This document shows positions 34,851 to 45,763 of a stretch of DNA of 47,706 nt, one piece after another. The stretch spans positions 1 through 47,706 of the forward strand of contig NZ_JAQGLV010000083.1 of assembly GCF_028292705.1 (NCBI RefSeq), read 5' to 3'. The stretch comes from Collimonas fungivorans. Lineage in GTDB: Bacteria > Pseudomonadota > Gammaproteobacteria > Burkholderiales > Burkholderiaceae_D. Positions within the stretch are counted from its first letter, which is position 1, and the number at the start of each line of letters is the position of its first letter. The translations under genes were made by a program, and so were the position numbers. Under the pieces are notes generated by a model. It had not been told where the DNA came from, ran no database searches, and saw nothing but the letters and a program-made list of their open reading frames with translations.

Positions 34851-36331
34851 GGCTTGCACCTGCCATATTTATCGTCAAAACGCACGATGTCGTCTTCGCC
34901 CAGATAGGCGCCGCTCTGCACCTCGATCATCACCAGTTCCAGCAAACCCGGGTTTTCCAGGCGATGTTTGGTGCCGGCAGGGATGTAAGTCGATTCGTTG
35001 GTGTTGATGTACATTTCCTGCTCGCCGTTGACCACCTTGGCCATGCCATGCACCACCACCCAGTGTTCGCTGCGATGATGATGCATCTGCAGCGAGAGCG
35101 ATGCGCCTTGCTTGACGACGATGCGCTTGATCTTGAAATTCGGTCCTTGCTCCAGCAGGGTATAACTGCCCCATGGCCGGAACACGGTGCGATGCAGTTT
35201 ATAAGTGGCGTGCTCCGTGCTCTTGAGCTGATGCACGACTTTCTTCACGTTCTGCACATGGTCCGGATGCGCGATCAACAGCGCGTCAGGCGTATCCACC
35301 ACGATCAGGTTGTTGACGCCGACTGTCGCCACCAGGCGCTGTTCGGAATAGATGTAGTTGTTTCGGCTGTCGATCAGCACGGCTTCGCCGAGCACGCGAT
35401 TTTCCTGTTCGTCAGGTTCCACCAACTGCCGCAGAGCGCCCCAGGAACCGATATCGTTCCAGTCGAAATCGGCCGGTATCACCGCCACCCGGTCGGAACG
35501 CTCCAGCACCGCATAGTCGATTGAGATGTCTTGCATCGCCATGAAGCTGTCGCTGTCCAGCTCCTGCAGCAAAACGCCGGCCGACGCGGCGGCCGGGCTG
35601 GCCTCGATGCATGCGGTAGCCAGCGCCAGGATTTCTGGCGCATGCCTTTCCAGTTCGCTTAAAAAGGTCGACACCGAGAAACAGAATATGCCGGCGTTCC
35701 ACAGGTGCCGCCCGCTTTCGACAAAACCGGCGGCGCGTTCGGCATCCGGCTTTTCTATGAAACGGCTTACCTGCGCCGCTCCGGCGCTATCGATCTGAGC
35801 GCCGCATTCGATGTAGCCGAAACCGGTTTCCGGCGTCAATGGGCGGACCCCGAACGTCACCAGGTAACCTTGCTTGGCGACTTCCACCGCATGATGCACG
35901 GCTTCGGTAAAACACTCGACATCCTTGATCAGATGGTCGGCCGGCATCACCACCATGATGGTGTTGTCGCCATGCAGGGCACGCAACGACAGCGCAGCGA
36001 CCGCAATTGCCGGCGCGGTATTGCGGCCGGAAGGTTCGAGGATGAAATGCGGGCGATAATGCGTGCCCAGGTCGGCCGACACGAATTCGTCCTTGCTCTG
36101 GAAATAATAGTCCCGGTTCGTCACGCTCAGGATATCGCCGCGGATGCCAAGCTGGGCTACCCGCTGGTAAGTCTTTTGCAGCAGGCTTTTGCCATCCGGG
36201 AGTTTGATGAAGGGTTTCGGGTGTCCTTCCCGCGACACCGGCCACAAGCGCGTGCCGGCGCCGCCCGAAAGCACCACCGGAACGATGACTGCCGTTGCTG
36301 TCAATGGAATGCCGGGTTCTGGCGTAAGCAT
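34844..36331 (-). CDS. manC: Mannose-1-phosphate guanylyltransferase / mannose-6-phosphate isomerase
   Basis: Bifunctional type II enzyme, equivalent to WbpW in the Pseudomonas A-band locus: supplies GDP-mannose for gmd. 495 residues from the ATG at 36331, chosen because GGGAG lies six bases before it; an ATG two codons earlier is too close. The nucleotidyltransferase part holds PVVLSGGAGTRLWPVSREGHPKPF, PSGRNTAPAIAVAA, VVMPADHLI, GFGYIECG and FIEKPD. After about residue 365 comes the cupin isomerase part: FRPWGSYTLLEQGPNFKIKRI, SLSLQMHHHRSEHWVVV, YIPAGTKHRLENPG. Length is typical. It is 13 bp downstream of gmd and overlaps wzm. Confidence 0.95.
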   Translation of the reverse strand: MLTPEPGIPLTATAVIVPVVLSGGAGTRLWPVSREGHPKPFIKLPDGKSLLQKTYQRVAQLGIRGDILSVTNRDYYFQSKDEFVSADLGTHYRPHFILEPSGRNTAPAIAVAALSLRALHGDNTIMVVMPADHLIKDVECFTEAVHHAVEVAKQGYLVTFGVRPLTPETGFGYIECGAQIDSAGAAQVSRFIEKPDAERAAGFVESGRHLWNAGIFCFSVSTFLSELERHAPEILALATACIEASPAAASAGVLLQELDSDSFMAMQDISIDYAVLERSDRVAVIPADFDWNDIGSWGALRQLVEPDEQENRVLGEAVLIDSRNNYIYSEQRLVATVGVNNLIVVDTPDALLIAHPDHVQNVKKVVHQLKSTEHATYKLHRTVFRPWGSYTLLEQGPNFKIKRIVVKQGASLSLQMHHHRSEHWVVVHGMAKVVNGEQEMYINTNESTYIPAGTKHRLENPGLLELVMIEVQSGAYLGEDDIVRFDDKYGRCKPC

Positions 36332-36344
36332 CTTCATCTCCCTC

Positions 36345-38313
<1,969 letters not shown>

Positions 38314-38361
38314 ATGCAACCGCTCCTTTGCTGTCTGCTCAATGCCACGCCGCGCTAACAA

Positions 38362-39216
38362 TCATGGCTTGCGTGCAATGATGACCTGGCTTTTCGGCAT
38401 GAAATCGTTCAATGCCTGCCTCACCTGTTCGCCATTTGGCGTGTCCATCAGCGCTTCCCACGTTTTTGCCCAGTTATCCAGCAAGGGATGGCTGGCATTG
38501 TTCAGGTCTACCTTGCATATCCAGAAAAACAGCCACCAGACTGACCAGTAGAAGCCGTAGTATTCATGCCGTTCGATCACCAGGCCGGCATCTGTCACCA
38601 TCTTTTCAAATTCGTCGCGCTGGATAATGCGGATATGGTTCGGCTTCTCGAAATACGAAGCCGGAGCCACGCCCTTCTGCAAAGTCTCCTGTACCGGATC
38701 CGGCACCGACAGCAGGTATTGCGCGCCAGATTTTCCAACCCTGGCCAGTTCACTCAAAAACTGTGCGGTATCGTCGACGTGCTCCAGCACTTCCATACAG
38801 ATCACCGTGGTCGCTACGCCGTCTTCCAGCAACAAGGGATTGGCGTCGCCCACCAGCCCTTGCACCAGCCGCGCCGGCGTTTGCGCCAGACGCTGTATGG
38901 TGGATTCCACCTTGTCCGCATCGATGTCGGCCACGATCACATGCGCACCGTGGTTCGCGCAGAACAGCGAATTGCCGCCGTCGCCGCAGCCGATATCGAG
39001 CACCACATCTTCAGCGCTGATAAAAAATCCGCGATACAGCTCGCTGCTTTTATGCAGGTACCAGCCGCTCGCCAAGGCATCGCGCAAGCCTATATGAAAG
39101 GAATCGATCGCGGCGGCAGGCGCCGGAACCGATACTGCCGGGGCCGGGGCCGGCGTCACCGGAACTACCGTTTCCGTTTTTCGAACGCCAAAAAACTTTT
39201 TGAACATGTCTCGCAT
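38362..39216 (-). CDS. SAM-dependent class I methyltransferase of the polysaccharide cluster
   Basis: A 284-residue protein. The first 35 residues are basic and then Pro/Ala-rich (KKFFGVRKTE, then VTPAPAPAVSVPAPAAA), followed by a class I methyltransferase domain with VVLDIGCGDGGN at 71-82, VIVADIDADKV and VICMEVLEHVDDTAQFL. A C-terminal hydrophobic WSVWWLFFWICKVDL (about 226-240) is a possible membrane contact. Methyltransferases of ABC-exported O-antigens cap the non-reducing end and signal termination; its location next to rmd and a Wzt with a glycan-recognition domain fits that role. O-methylation of the sugar during synthesis is an alternative. The acceptor is not visible. Confidence 0.8.
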   Translation of the reverse strand: MRDMFKKFFGVRKTETVVPVTPAPAPAVSVPAPAAAIDSFHIGLRDALASGWYLHKSSELYRGFFISAEDVVLDIGCGDGGNSLFCANHGAHVIVADIDADKVESTIQRLAQTPARLVQGLVGDANPLLLEDGVATTVICMEVLEHVDDTAQFLSELARVGKSGAQYLLSVPDPVQETLQKGVAPASYFEKPNHIRIIQRDEFEKMVTDAGLVIERHEYYGFYWSVWWLFFWICKVDLNNASHPLLDNWAKTWEALMDTPNGEQVRQALNDFMPKSQVIIARKP

Positions 39217-39265
39217 ACTATTTTGCTTTCACTGTTATCGATGGACGCTTCCTGATGCAAGTGAA

Positions 39266-40408
39266 CTACGTCTGGAACTGGAGCCGGGGCTTGCTCATCT
39301 GGTCGGCAATTCTTTTACCGCGCGCACGCAGGGGGATTTCAATAAAACGATAATTAAGTTCGCTCAATGCCAGCAGCAGCACCAAGGCCGTAAATACCAG
39401 CCTGGCATTGTAGGTTTGGTCAAAAACGGTATCCACGGGGGCGATCCAGTACCAGATCTGGCGGCTCATGAGATAGGCCGGCATGTGTATCAGATACAGC
39501 GCATAGGAACGGCTTCCCACCCAAAGCAGCACACGTTTCAAGGGATTGCCTGGCATCAGGTAATCCGCGTCGTAGGAGGCGATCCATACCAGCGCGACGG
39601 AGAGCAAGGCGACGATACCAACCCAATAACGAAAATCCTGATACTGCTCCGAGCCGATCACAATCAGGCCGCCCGCCAGGACTGCGAGGATGACAAAACG
39701 CATCCAGTGGCGCTTTTTGAGAAAAACCGGTTCCAGCCTGCGATAGCTGTCGCGCGTGCTCCAGATTGCCAGCAGCACGCCTAGCAAAAGCGCATCGGAT
39801 CGCGTCATCATCAACAGCAATGACTGATGTCGAGATGCAAAAAACTGCAGCGCCACCAGCACAATCAACACACCCGAAAGCCAGCGGCGGCAGAGGAAGA
39901 CGACAATCGGCAGCAACAGGTAAAACTGCTCTTCCAGCGACAGGCTCCAATACGGAAAAGCCGGACCAAGTTCGTCATGGCCGAACTTGAAAACCAGGCG
40001 AAAATTTGCATAGTTGAAAATCCCCGCAAGGCTGCCATCCAGGTTTGCCTGCAGCGAGCCGAATATGCCGGATTTCCTGAAAACCACCGCCGCCAGCAAC
40101 AGCAGCGCCAGCCAGAGCCATGCGGAAGGCCACAAACGCCAGGCGCGCCTGACCCAGAACTTGGCCGCCACGGCAAAAAAACCCTGCTGGTCCTGGCTCT
40201 GGCCAAGCCGCGGAATCAGGTCCCTGGCAATGACAAAACCGGAAATCGCAAAAAACAGGTCAACTCCGGTCCAGAATCCGAAATGGCGATAGATATAGTC
40301 AAGGAAGTCGCTCGGTTGTCCCATCAAGTTGAATCGCATATGCTGGAACAACACAAAAAGCACGGCGATTCCGCGCAATAATTCGATGTCTTTAATCCGA
40401 TGGTTCAT
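39266..40408 (-). CDS. Acyltransferase family 3 (OafA-like) membrane protein
   Basis: Integral membrane O-acyltransferase of 380 residues with about ten hydrophobic segments. The family-3 signature is at the N-terminus: IKDIELLRGIAVLFVLFQHMRF, the conserved LRGxAxLxVxxxH pattern, and FFAISGFVIARDLIPR. Likely adds acetyl groups from acetyl-CoA to sugar residues at the periplasmic or cytoplasmic face. Its position inside the polysaccharide operon suggests it decorates the polymer. 49 bp before the methyltransferase gene and 109 bp after the GT gene. In-frame residual sequence in that gap is discussed separately. Confidence 0.9.
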   Translation of the reverse strand: MNHRIKDIELLRGIAVLFVLFQHMRFNLMGQPSDFLDYIYRHFGFWTGVDLFFAISGFVIARDLIPRLGQSQDQQGFFAVAAKFWVRRAWRLWPSAWLWLALLLLAAVVFRKSGIFGSLQANLDGSLAGIFNYANFRLVFKFGHDELGPAFPYWSLSLEEQFYLLLPIVVFLCRRWLSGVLIVLVALQFFASRHQSLLLMMTRSDALLLGVLLAIWSTRDSYRRLEPVFLKKRHWMRFVILAVLAGGLIVIGSEQYQDFRYWVGIVALLSVALVWIASYDADYLMPGNPLKRVLLWVGSRSYALYLIHMPAYLMSRQIWYWIAPVDTVFDQTYNARLVFTALVLLLALSELNYRFIEIPLRARGKRIADQMSKPRLQFQT

Positions 40409-40517
40409 ATGCGATCGGCTCCCGATAGCTACGGTCCAGTTTGCGGGCGATGATCGCCAGGCGCATGATCTTGCTGCCAGCGGTCAGCTGGGCACAGCCG
40501 GCCGACAAGGATTTTCT

Positions 40518-41843
40518 TCATACGCCGACCTTTTCCACCATCTTGGCAACGCCGTTGCCATTCATCCGCGGATGGTTCGCAAAGAAAGCAAGCAAGCGCT
40601 CTCTGGTCACTGCATGCGAGCAATGCCGCTGCAAGCGCCGTACTGCGTGTTCCGCCATTTGCCAATATCTGTCCGGATCCTGCTTGGCGACGCGATAACT
40701 GTCCTTATAGGCGGTAAGCAGAGTGCCCCAGTCTATGCGGTAACGCAGGGTGCGGTATGCCTGGCGCGGATCATGCGGCCAATGGCTGGGCTCCGTGCTG
40801 GAGTCCAGCACAAAAGCATTCTCGTTATCGATATAGTCGGCCATCGCGGTGTTGCGCGGCGCAATAGCCGGCTTGCCGCAGGACATGAACTCCATCAAAG
40901 GCAGGCACTGGCCTTCGCCATGCGAAGTATTCAGGATGTAGGTCGTCGCAGACACCAGGCTCTCGTAGTCGGCATCGCTCAGGTAGCCGTGGATCAGCAG
41001 GATCCGGCACTTGAACGGCGTCAGCTTATAGACGTTCTCGAGCAGGTTGTCGATGCCGATGCGGACATCGTGGTGGGTCAGTTTCAACACCAGCGTGGCG
41101 TCTTCGGTATCTCGGAACGCCCAGCAGAAGGCGCTGACCATGTCGTACCAGTTCTTGCGTCCGTCATACGGATTGAAGACCGAGGTATACACCACGCCGC
41201 CGATATGGACCTTGACCGGCTCGCGCCGGGCCAGCGCCGGCGGCCGCACCAGGTTCGGCTTGGGATCGCGCCGGCGCGGTACGCTGTAAGGAGAAAGATC
41301 GACTGTGCGGCTATCGATCACGGTGCCGGCGACGTGCAGGTCGACACCGTCTGGATGATTGGCAATCGACAGTCTTTTACGTATCGCGGCAAACCTGTCC
41401 CAGACCGGCGCCGGGATAGACGCTACAGGGAATTCCGGCGTCATCGCCTGCCGCACCGAATCGGCGGTAAATACCGAGTGCGTAATCGCGCCACCGACTT
41501 TATCGAACACATAACGCCAGTCATGCCGCGGCTCGCCAAACCAGGTTTCATTGGGCAGCGTGCTAAATTCCCAGGCAAATACCGGGATAGTCGGACAGGC
41601 CAGGTCGACCACGGTTTTGTGCGGCGGCGAAAACGACAGGAAAACGCAGGACTCGCCATGCGCCAGGGCATTCCTGTAGATTTCATCCACTTCGCGCGCA
41701 GGGTCGCTGACGGCGACCACGATGCCAAGCTGTTCCAGCACCGGCCTGAATTCTTTCAGGACGAAGTAGTAACTGTATTCGGGCAAGCCGAGATTGGAAG
41801 CAATCGAGCCGGCGTTGGTTTCGGAATAAATAATGATAATCAT
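40518..41843 (-). CDS. GT-B-like glycosyltransferase, member of a tandem pair
   Basis: A 441-residue glycosyltransferase-like protein without a strongly named relative. N-terminal half: YSETNAGSIASNLGLPEYSYYFVLKEFRPVLEQLG, CVFLSFSPPHKT, VPVFAWEF-like IPVFAWEFSTLPNETWFG. C-terminal half: GGVVYTSVFNPYDGRKNWYDMVSAFCWAF, ATLVLKLTHHD, then CLPLMEFMSCGKPAIAPRNTAMADYI, the nucleotide-sugar site of GT4 enzymes. It shares this layout with the next gene upstream, from which it arose by tandem duplication. Between the halves is a short linker only. Overlaps the upstream gene by 4 bp. Sugar and linkage unknown. Confidence 0.82.
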   Translation of the reverse strand: MIIIIYSETNAGSIASNLGLPEYSYYFVLKEFRPVLEQLGIVVAVSDPAREVDEIYRNALAHGESCVFLSFSPPHKTVVDLACPTIPVFAWEFSTLPNETWFGEPRHDWRYVFDKVGGAITHSVFTADSVRQAMTPEFPVASIPAPVWDRFAAIRKRLSIANHPDGVDLHVAGTVIDSRTVDLSPYSVPRRRDPKPNLVRPPALARREPVKVHIGGVVYTSVFNPYDGRKNWYDMVSAFCWAFRDTEDATLVLKLTHHDVRIGIDNLLENVYKLTPFKCRILLIHGYLSDADYESLVSATTYILNTSHGEGQCLPLMEFMSCGKPAIAPRNTAMADYIDNENAFVLDSSTEPSHWPHDPRQAYRTLRYRIDWGTLLTAYKDSYRVAKQDPDRYWQMAEHAVRRLQRHCSHAVTRERLLAFFANHPRMNGNGVAKMVEKVGV

Positions 41844-43498
41844 CTGGCGGCCCCTGCCTGCTGAAAGAAACTGCGCAACTGTTCTTTCACGACTGCACCC
41901 GAGCTGAAGGACTCCAGGCGCGCCATGGCGTGCCTGCTCATTTCCAGGTATTTCTCGGGCTGCTGTTTTGCTATCCGATAGCTGTCTTTATATGCCGTAC
42001 AGATTGACTCCCAGTCGAGACGGTAGCGCAAGGTGCGGAACAGGTCGCGCGGATCATTCGGCCAGACATTGTGTTCGAGGCCGGACTTGATGACGAAGGC
42101 GGCGCGATCGTCTATATAGTCTTCCATCGCCGTGTGCCGCGGTGCGATTACCGGCTTGCCGCAGCACATGAACTCCATCAGCGGCAAGCACAGGCCTTCG
42201 CACAGGGAGGTGTTGACGTAATAACTGGTGGCGCCGATCAGCTCTTCGTAGGTCGGGTCGTCCAGGTAGGCATGCAAAGTAAGGACCCGGCACTTGAACG
42301 GCGCCAGCTGCGACAGCAGGGTCAGCAAGGTATTGTGATAACGCGACAGGTCGCGCTCGTTCATCTTCAGCACCAGCGTCGCGTCTTCGATATCGCGGAA
42401 AGTCCAGCAGAATGCGGTCACCATGTCGAACCAGTTCTTGCGGCCATCCTTGGGGCTGAGGATAGAGGTATAAACCACTCCATCCAGTTTGACCACCGCT
42501 TCAGGCTCGAGCACTGGAGCGGGCTCAGTTGCCTGCACCGGCAGCGGCTCCGACGGTTGCAGCGGCAGTTCTGGCGGTTGCGACGGCTCGACCGGCAACT
42601 CCAGCTGCGGAGCTGTGCGGCGTTCATAACCCATCATGGCGCGCGCCATGGCGTTCCCGCTGCGTCCGCTGACCGCCACTGCCCTGGCCAGCCATAAAGG
42701 CAGCAGGTCGCGCAATGCTTCGCGATACCAGGTCAGCAGATGGCGTTTGGTCACCGCCAGCCGATAACGCAGGTTTTTGACTGGCGCTACGGGTTCAGGC
42801 TGGGCCTGCGGTTCGGGTGTCAACTGCGGCTGCAGCTCGAATGCTGGTTCGGGTACAGGTTCCGGTGCAGGCGCGGGCGGCGGCAATGGCAGCTCTTCAT
42901 CATCCTCCGCCTCGGGGAAGGTGATGTGAGCGATCAAGCCGTCTGCCGACAAACCCAGCAGATGGCTGTCGATCACGGTGCCGCGCAACTGCAGCACGCT
43001 TTCTCGGGGCGGCAATTTAGCGCCAAACCGCGAGCGGGCACCGGCAAACTGTTCCCACAAAGGCGCTGGCGCCGCCAGCACCGGGAATGCCGCGCCCATC
43101 GCCTCTTTGACGACGCCCGCGGTATAGCTGGACAAGGTGATCGCCCGGCCATGGCGGGCAAACACCACGCGCCAGTCGTTGCGGATATCGTCGTCCCACA
43201 CCTCGTCGGGAATATTGCTGTACTCCCAGGCGAACACCGACACCGTCGGGCACTTGAGGTCGATCTGGGTCTTGTTCGGCGGGGAAAAGGAAAGGAACAC
43301 GCATTCTTCGCCGCGCTGCCGGCATTCTTCAAACAGCGGGTCGACTTCGGTTTCCGGGTGCCGCACCAATGTGACCGTGCCGAGCTCGGCCAAAACGGTG
43401 CGAAAAGCTTTTAAGACAAAGTAGTAGCTGTACTCTGGCAAACCAAGGCTTTTATCGATCGTGCTTTCGCCAATATCCGAATACAGAATGAAATTCAT
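41840..43498 (-). CDS. Glycosyltransferase with a Pro/Glu-rich insert, tandem paralogue
   Basis: A 552-residue protein and the first gene of the polysaccharide cluster. The two halves match the next gene (ending at 40518): YSDIGESTIDKSLGLPEYSYYFVLKAF, CVFLSFSPPNKT, VSVFAWEYSNIPDEVW and GVVYTSILSPKDGRKNWFDMVTAFCWTF, CLPLMEFMCCGKPVIAPRHTAMEDYI. Between them lie two Pro/Glu/Gln-rich stretches (about residues 196-241 and 298-336) around a basic helical segment at 242-297 (TKRHLLTWYREALRDLLPLW). The insert is absent from the paralogue. The insert could hold the enzyme to the membrane or to another protein of the cluster. Start ATG at 43498; the codon before it is TTG. Confidence 0.8.
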   Translation of the reverse strand: MNFILYSDIGESTIDKSLGLPEYSYYFVLKAFRTVLAELGTVTLVRHPETEVDPLFEECRQRGEECVFLSFSPPNKTQIDLKCPTVSVFAWEYSNIPDEVWDDDIRNDWRVVFARHGRAITLSSYTAGVVKEAMGAAFPVLAAPAPLWEQFAGARSRFGAKLPPRESVLQLRGTVIDSHLLGLSADGLIAHITFPEAEDDEELPLPPPAPAPEPVPEPAFELQPQLTPEPQAQPEPVAPVKNLRYRLAVTKRHLLTWYREALRDLLPLWLARAVAVSGRSGNAMARAMMGYERRTAPQLELPVEPSQPPELPLQPSEPLPVQATEPAPVLEPEAVVKLDGVVYTSILSPKDGRKNWFDMVTAFCWTFRDIEDATLVLKMNERDLSRYHNTLLTLLSQLAPFKCRVLTLHAYLDDPTYEELIGATSYYVNTSLCEGLCLPLMEFMCCGKPVIAPRHTAMEDYIDDRAAFVIKSGLEHNVWPNDPRDLFRTLRYRLDWESICTAYKDSYRIAKQQPEKYLEMSRHAMARLESFSSGAVVKEQLRSFFQQAGAAR

Positions 43499-43898
43499 CA
43501 AAATCGTACTTTTAATCGAATGTTAATCGCCCAAACCATTGCCCGAGCCGCCAGCGGCTTTGGCATATTCCTGTCCAGACTTGTCTCAGCCCCTTAGCAA
43601 GGGCCATTCTTTGTTATGTATAGAGGAGGCGCAGCGGCAGCCGTGTGGCGTATCGCTCAGAAAGTTTCCTATCAAACACTGTCCCTATGGTTGCCGATAA
43701 TACCTGATACCGCACGGCGATAGTGCGATGAGGCACGGCTTTAGAGCAGGAACCCTATTGTGTCTCTATGTAACTTGGGGGAGGGAAAGATTGCACAATA
43801 CCAACACACTCCAGCATAAGCTGCGGGCGCCGGACGATACCGGTTGCATGAGAACGTTGCGCGGAGGGCGCCAGCAACCGGCAGTTTGCTATTGAAGA
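43499..43898. other. 400-bp non-coding leader of the polysaccharide cluster
   Basis: No gene is supported. It should contain the promoter of the minus-strand cluster. A small hairpin CCCTT-AGC-AAGGG lies near 43591-43603. The 3' region next to the transposase-like gene has complementary segments CCGGTTGC (43840-43847) and GCAACCGG (43874-43881), a possible weak terminator without a U-run. The GGCGGTAG element of JUMPstart/ops sites was looked for and not seen. Confidence 0.5.
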
Positions 43899-44408
43899 TC
43901 AGCCGGTCGGGCTGTCATTGGTGACCAGCCACACCCACGACGAAGACAATTCGTCGGCACGCACCGGTTTTGCGTTGGCGCCCGCGGCGGAAGCCAGGGC
44001 CCGCCCATAGATTTTCACATTGGTGCGCCGGATCGATCTTTCCGTGTTCAGGCGGGTATGTTCGTCGCCAAGGTCGACAATCGCTCCCAGCATGACTTGC
44101 AGCTCCTGGTCGTCGACCAGGTTTTCAGCCAGGCGCCGCCAGACGTCGGCCTTGGTCCAGCGCCGGAACCGCATGTAGCTGGTTCTCCAGCGGCCGAATT
44201 CGGGCGACAGATTGCTCCATGAGCCGGATTTCAGCGCAACCCATAACACCGCCTCCATGAACAGACGATTGTCGCGGCCGCACATCCCGGAATCTCCTGG
44301 CCGCCCGACCAGCAGAGGTTCCAGTTTCTCCCACTGATCATCTCGAAGAACGCCATCAATTTTCTGCATCTGTTTACTCTTTGATTGTTGGACATGGAGC
44401 AAGCGCAT
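43899..44408 (-). CDS. IS5-type N-terminal (DUF4096-like) protein, possible EpsR-type regulator
   Basis: A 169-residue protein. Residues 14-100 match the DUF4096 N-terminal domain of IS5-family transposases: LRDDQWEKLEPLLVGRPGD, GRDNRLFMEAVLWVALKSGSWSNLSPEFGRWRTSYMRFRRWTKADVWRRL. The remainder (NVKIYGRALASAAGANAKPVRADEL) has no DDE catalytic region, and no terminal inverted repeats were found around the gene. It could be an inactive ORF-A remnant, but the reading frame is intact and it lies just upstream of the polysaccharide cluster. EpsR, a regulator of extracellular polysaccharide in Ralstonia solanacearum, is, as I recall, a protein of this type; the similarity is from memory. The ATG at 44408 follows AAGAGG; an ATG at 44369 is also possible. 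Confidence 0.65.
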   Translation of the reverse strand: MRLLHVQQSKSKQMQKIDGVLRDDQWEKLEPLLVGRPGDSGMCGRDNRLFMEAVLWVALKSGSWSNLSPEFGRWRTSYMRFRRWTKADVWRRLAENLVDDQELQVMLGAIVDLGDEHTRLNTERSIRRTNVKIYGRALASAAGANAKPVRADELSSSWVWLVTNDSPTG

Positions 44409-44819
44409 CGAATTGCCTCTTGGCAAATCTTTTTTCTTTTGGAAATCGCTTGTCCAGATCCAGTCGGTTAACCCTGCGCTATACATTCACCGGTTTGTTA
44501 AATCCGGCGGCAGCACGCAAGCAAAGAGTAAAAGCAAGAGGCTTCTGAAACCACTAAAAAACTCAATCTTTAACTATCGTTGACACAAATTAACAATATT
44601 TAACCGTCCAATGACGTTAAATGCACACCTATTATTTCCCACAGAAAACAAAGTTGATTTAACTATTTCTCTTGGTCAATCTTTATTGCCAGCCGGTTTC
44701 ATGCGAAGCCGCTGACAACTTCAGGCACCCATGGGCATCAAGTTAACAATCAGTGTCCAATCCACACCCTTGAAAGCGGGGCATATTGCAGATGCCGCCA
44801 TCGCCGTCCCGGCGTGCAA
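44409..44819. other. 411-bp AT-rich intergenic region with repeated TTAAC motifs
   Basis: No gene is supported. From 44560 to 44750 the DNA is AT-rich and contains TTAAC/GTTAA six times (44570, 44590, 44600, 44616, 44659, 44742), including two copies of TTTAACTAT and two of TTAACAAT. It may hold the promoter of the minus-strand transposase-like gene and sites for a regulator or nucleoid protein. No strong -35/-10 pair was identified. The zinc operon ends at 44820, with no clear T-run hairpin. Confidence 0.45.
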
Positions 44820-45719
44820 TCAAGGCCGGCGCAGGCGCTCCAGTATCTGCATGATGTTGTAGCGCATCATGCGCAGGTACGTCGGCGCATCGCCTGCCGG
44901 CGCCGACAATGCATCCGCATACAATTTGCCGCCCGGCATGATGCCCGCCTCCCTGCTGATCTGCAGCAGCAGTTGCGGATTGCTCATGTTCTCGAAAAAA
45001 ACTGCCTTGCTATCCTGCTGCTTCATTTGCCGGATCAGCGCTGCGACATCGCGCGCGCTTGGCTCGCTTTCGGTCGATACGCCCTGCGCTGCCAGGAAGC
45101 GCACGCCGTAATGGGCGCCGAAATAAGCAAACGCATCGTGCGAGGTGATCACGGTGCGCTGGCTGCCGGGAATCTGCGCAAACTGCGCCTGCGCCCACCT
45201 GTCCAGCTCTGCCAGGGCATGCAGATAACGTTCACCATTCGCCTTGTAATACATCTCGCCAGCCGGATCGACCTGGCCCAGCGCCGCCACTATATTGCGG
45301 GTATAGGTCATCACATTGAGCGGGTCTTGCCATGCATGCGGATCGGGCCGCGATGCCGCACCAGGGCCTTTACCGGCACGCTGCCTGGCCTGGATGCCAT
45401 CGCTGGCGACCACCAGGGTCCCTGTGTAACTGGCGGCTGCGGTCAGTCTTTCCATCCAGCCCTCGAACCCCAAGCCGTTGGTCACCACCAGCTTCGCACT
45501 GGCTATCGCCTTGACGTCGGCCGGCGTCGGTTCGAACACATGCGCATCCTGGTCCGGGCCAACCAGCGTCACCACAGCCACCCGATCGCCGCCGACCGCG
45601 CCAACAATATCGCCGAGAATGCTGAAGCTGGCGACCACCGGGATTTTTGCGGCCGCCGTCGCCGCGCTGCAGGCTGACAGTAAAACCGCCGCCAATAATA
45701 ATTTGCCAAAACTTTTCAC
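44820..45719 (-). CDS. znuA: Zinc ABC transporter substrate-binding protein, ZnuA-like
   Basis: A 299-residue periplasmic metal-binding protein of the cluster A-I family. A GTG start at 45719 is chosen: it follows GAGGAG and begins the signal peptide VKSFGKLLLAAVLLSACSAATAAA, with a possible lipobox LSAC at 14-17. Ligands: H60 in GPDQDAHVFEPTPADVK, H128 in DPHAWQDPLN, H194 in TSHDAFAYF and D269 in YADALS. His instead of Glu at the third position favours zinc over manganese. It lacks the His-rich loop of some ZnuA proteins. It is the last gene of the operon, 44 bp after the permease. Confidence 0.88.
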   Translation of the reverse strand: MKSFGKLLLAAVLLSACSAATAAAKIPVVASFSILGDIVGAVGGDRVAVVTLVGPDQDAHVFEPTPADVKAIASAKLVVTNGLGFEGWMERLTAAASYTGTLVVASDGIQARQRAGKGPGAASRPDPHAWQDPLNVMTYTRNIVAALGQVDPAGEMYYKANGERYLHALAELDRWAQAQFAQIPGSQRTVITSHDAFAYFGAHYGVRFLAAQGVSTESEPSARDVAALIRQMKQQDSKAVFFENMSNPQLLLQISREAGIMPGGKLYADALSAPAGDAPTYLRMMRYNIMQILERLRRP

Positions 45720-45763
45720 ACTTGCTCCTCGAAGATCAGAAATTGAGATGCATGAAACTGCCG

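Noticed and set aside
43499-43898. JUMPstart/ops antitermination element before the polysaccharide cluster
   Set aside because: The GGCGGTAG core was looked for on both strands and not seen.
43850-44500. Complete insertion sequence around the DUF4096-like gene
   Set aside because: No second transposase frame, no DDE motif and no terminal inverted repeats or target duplication visible.
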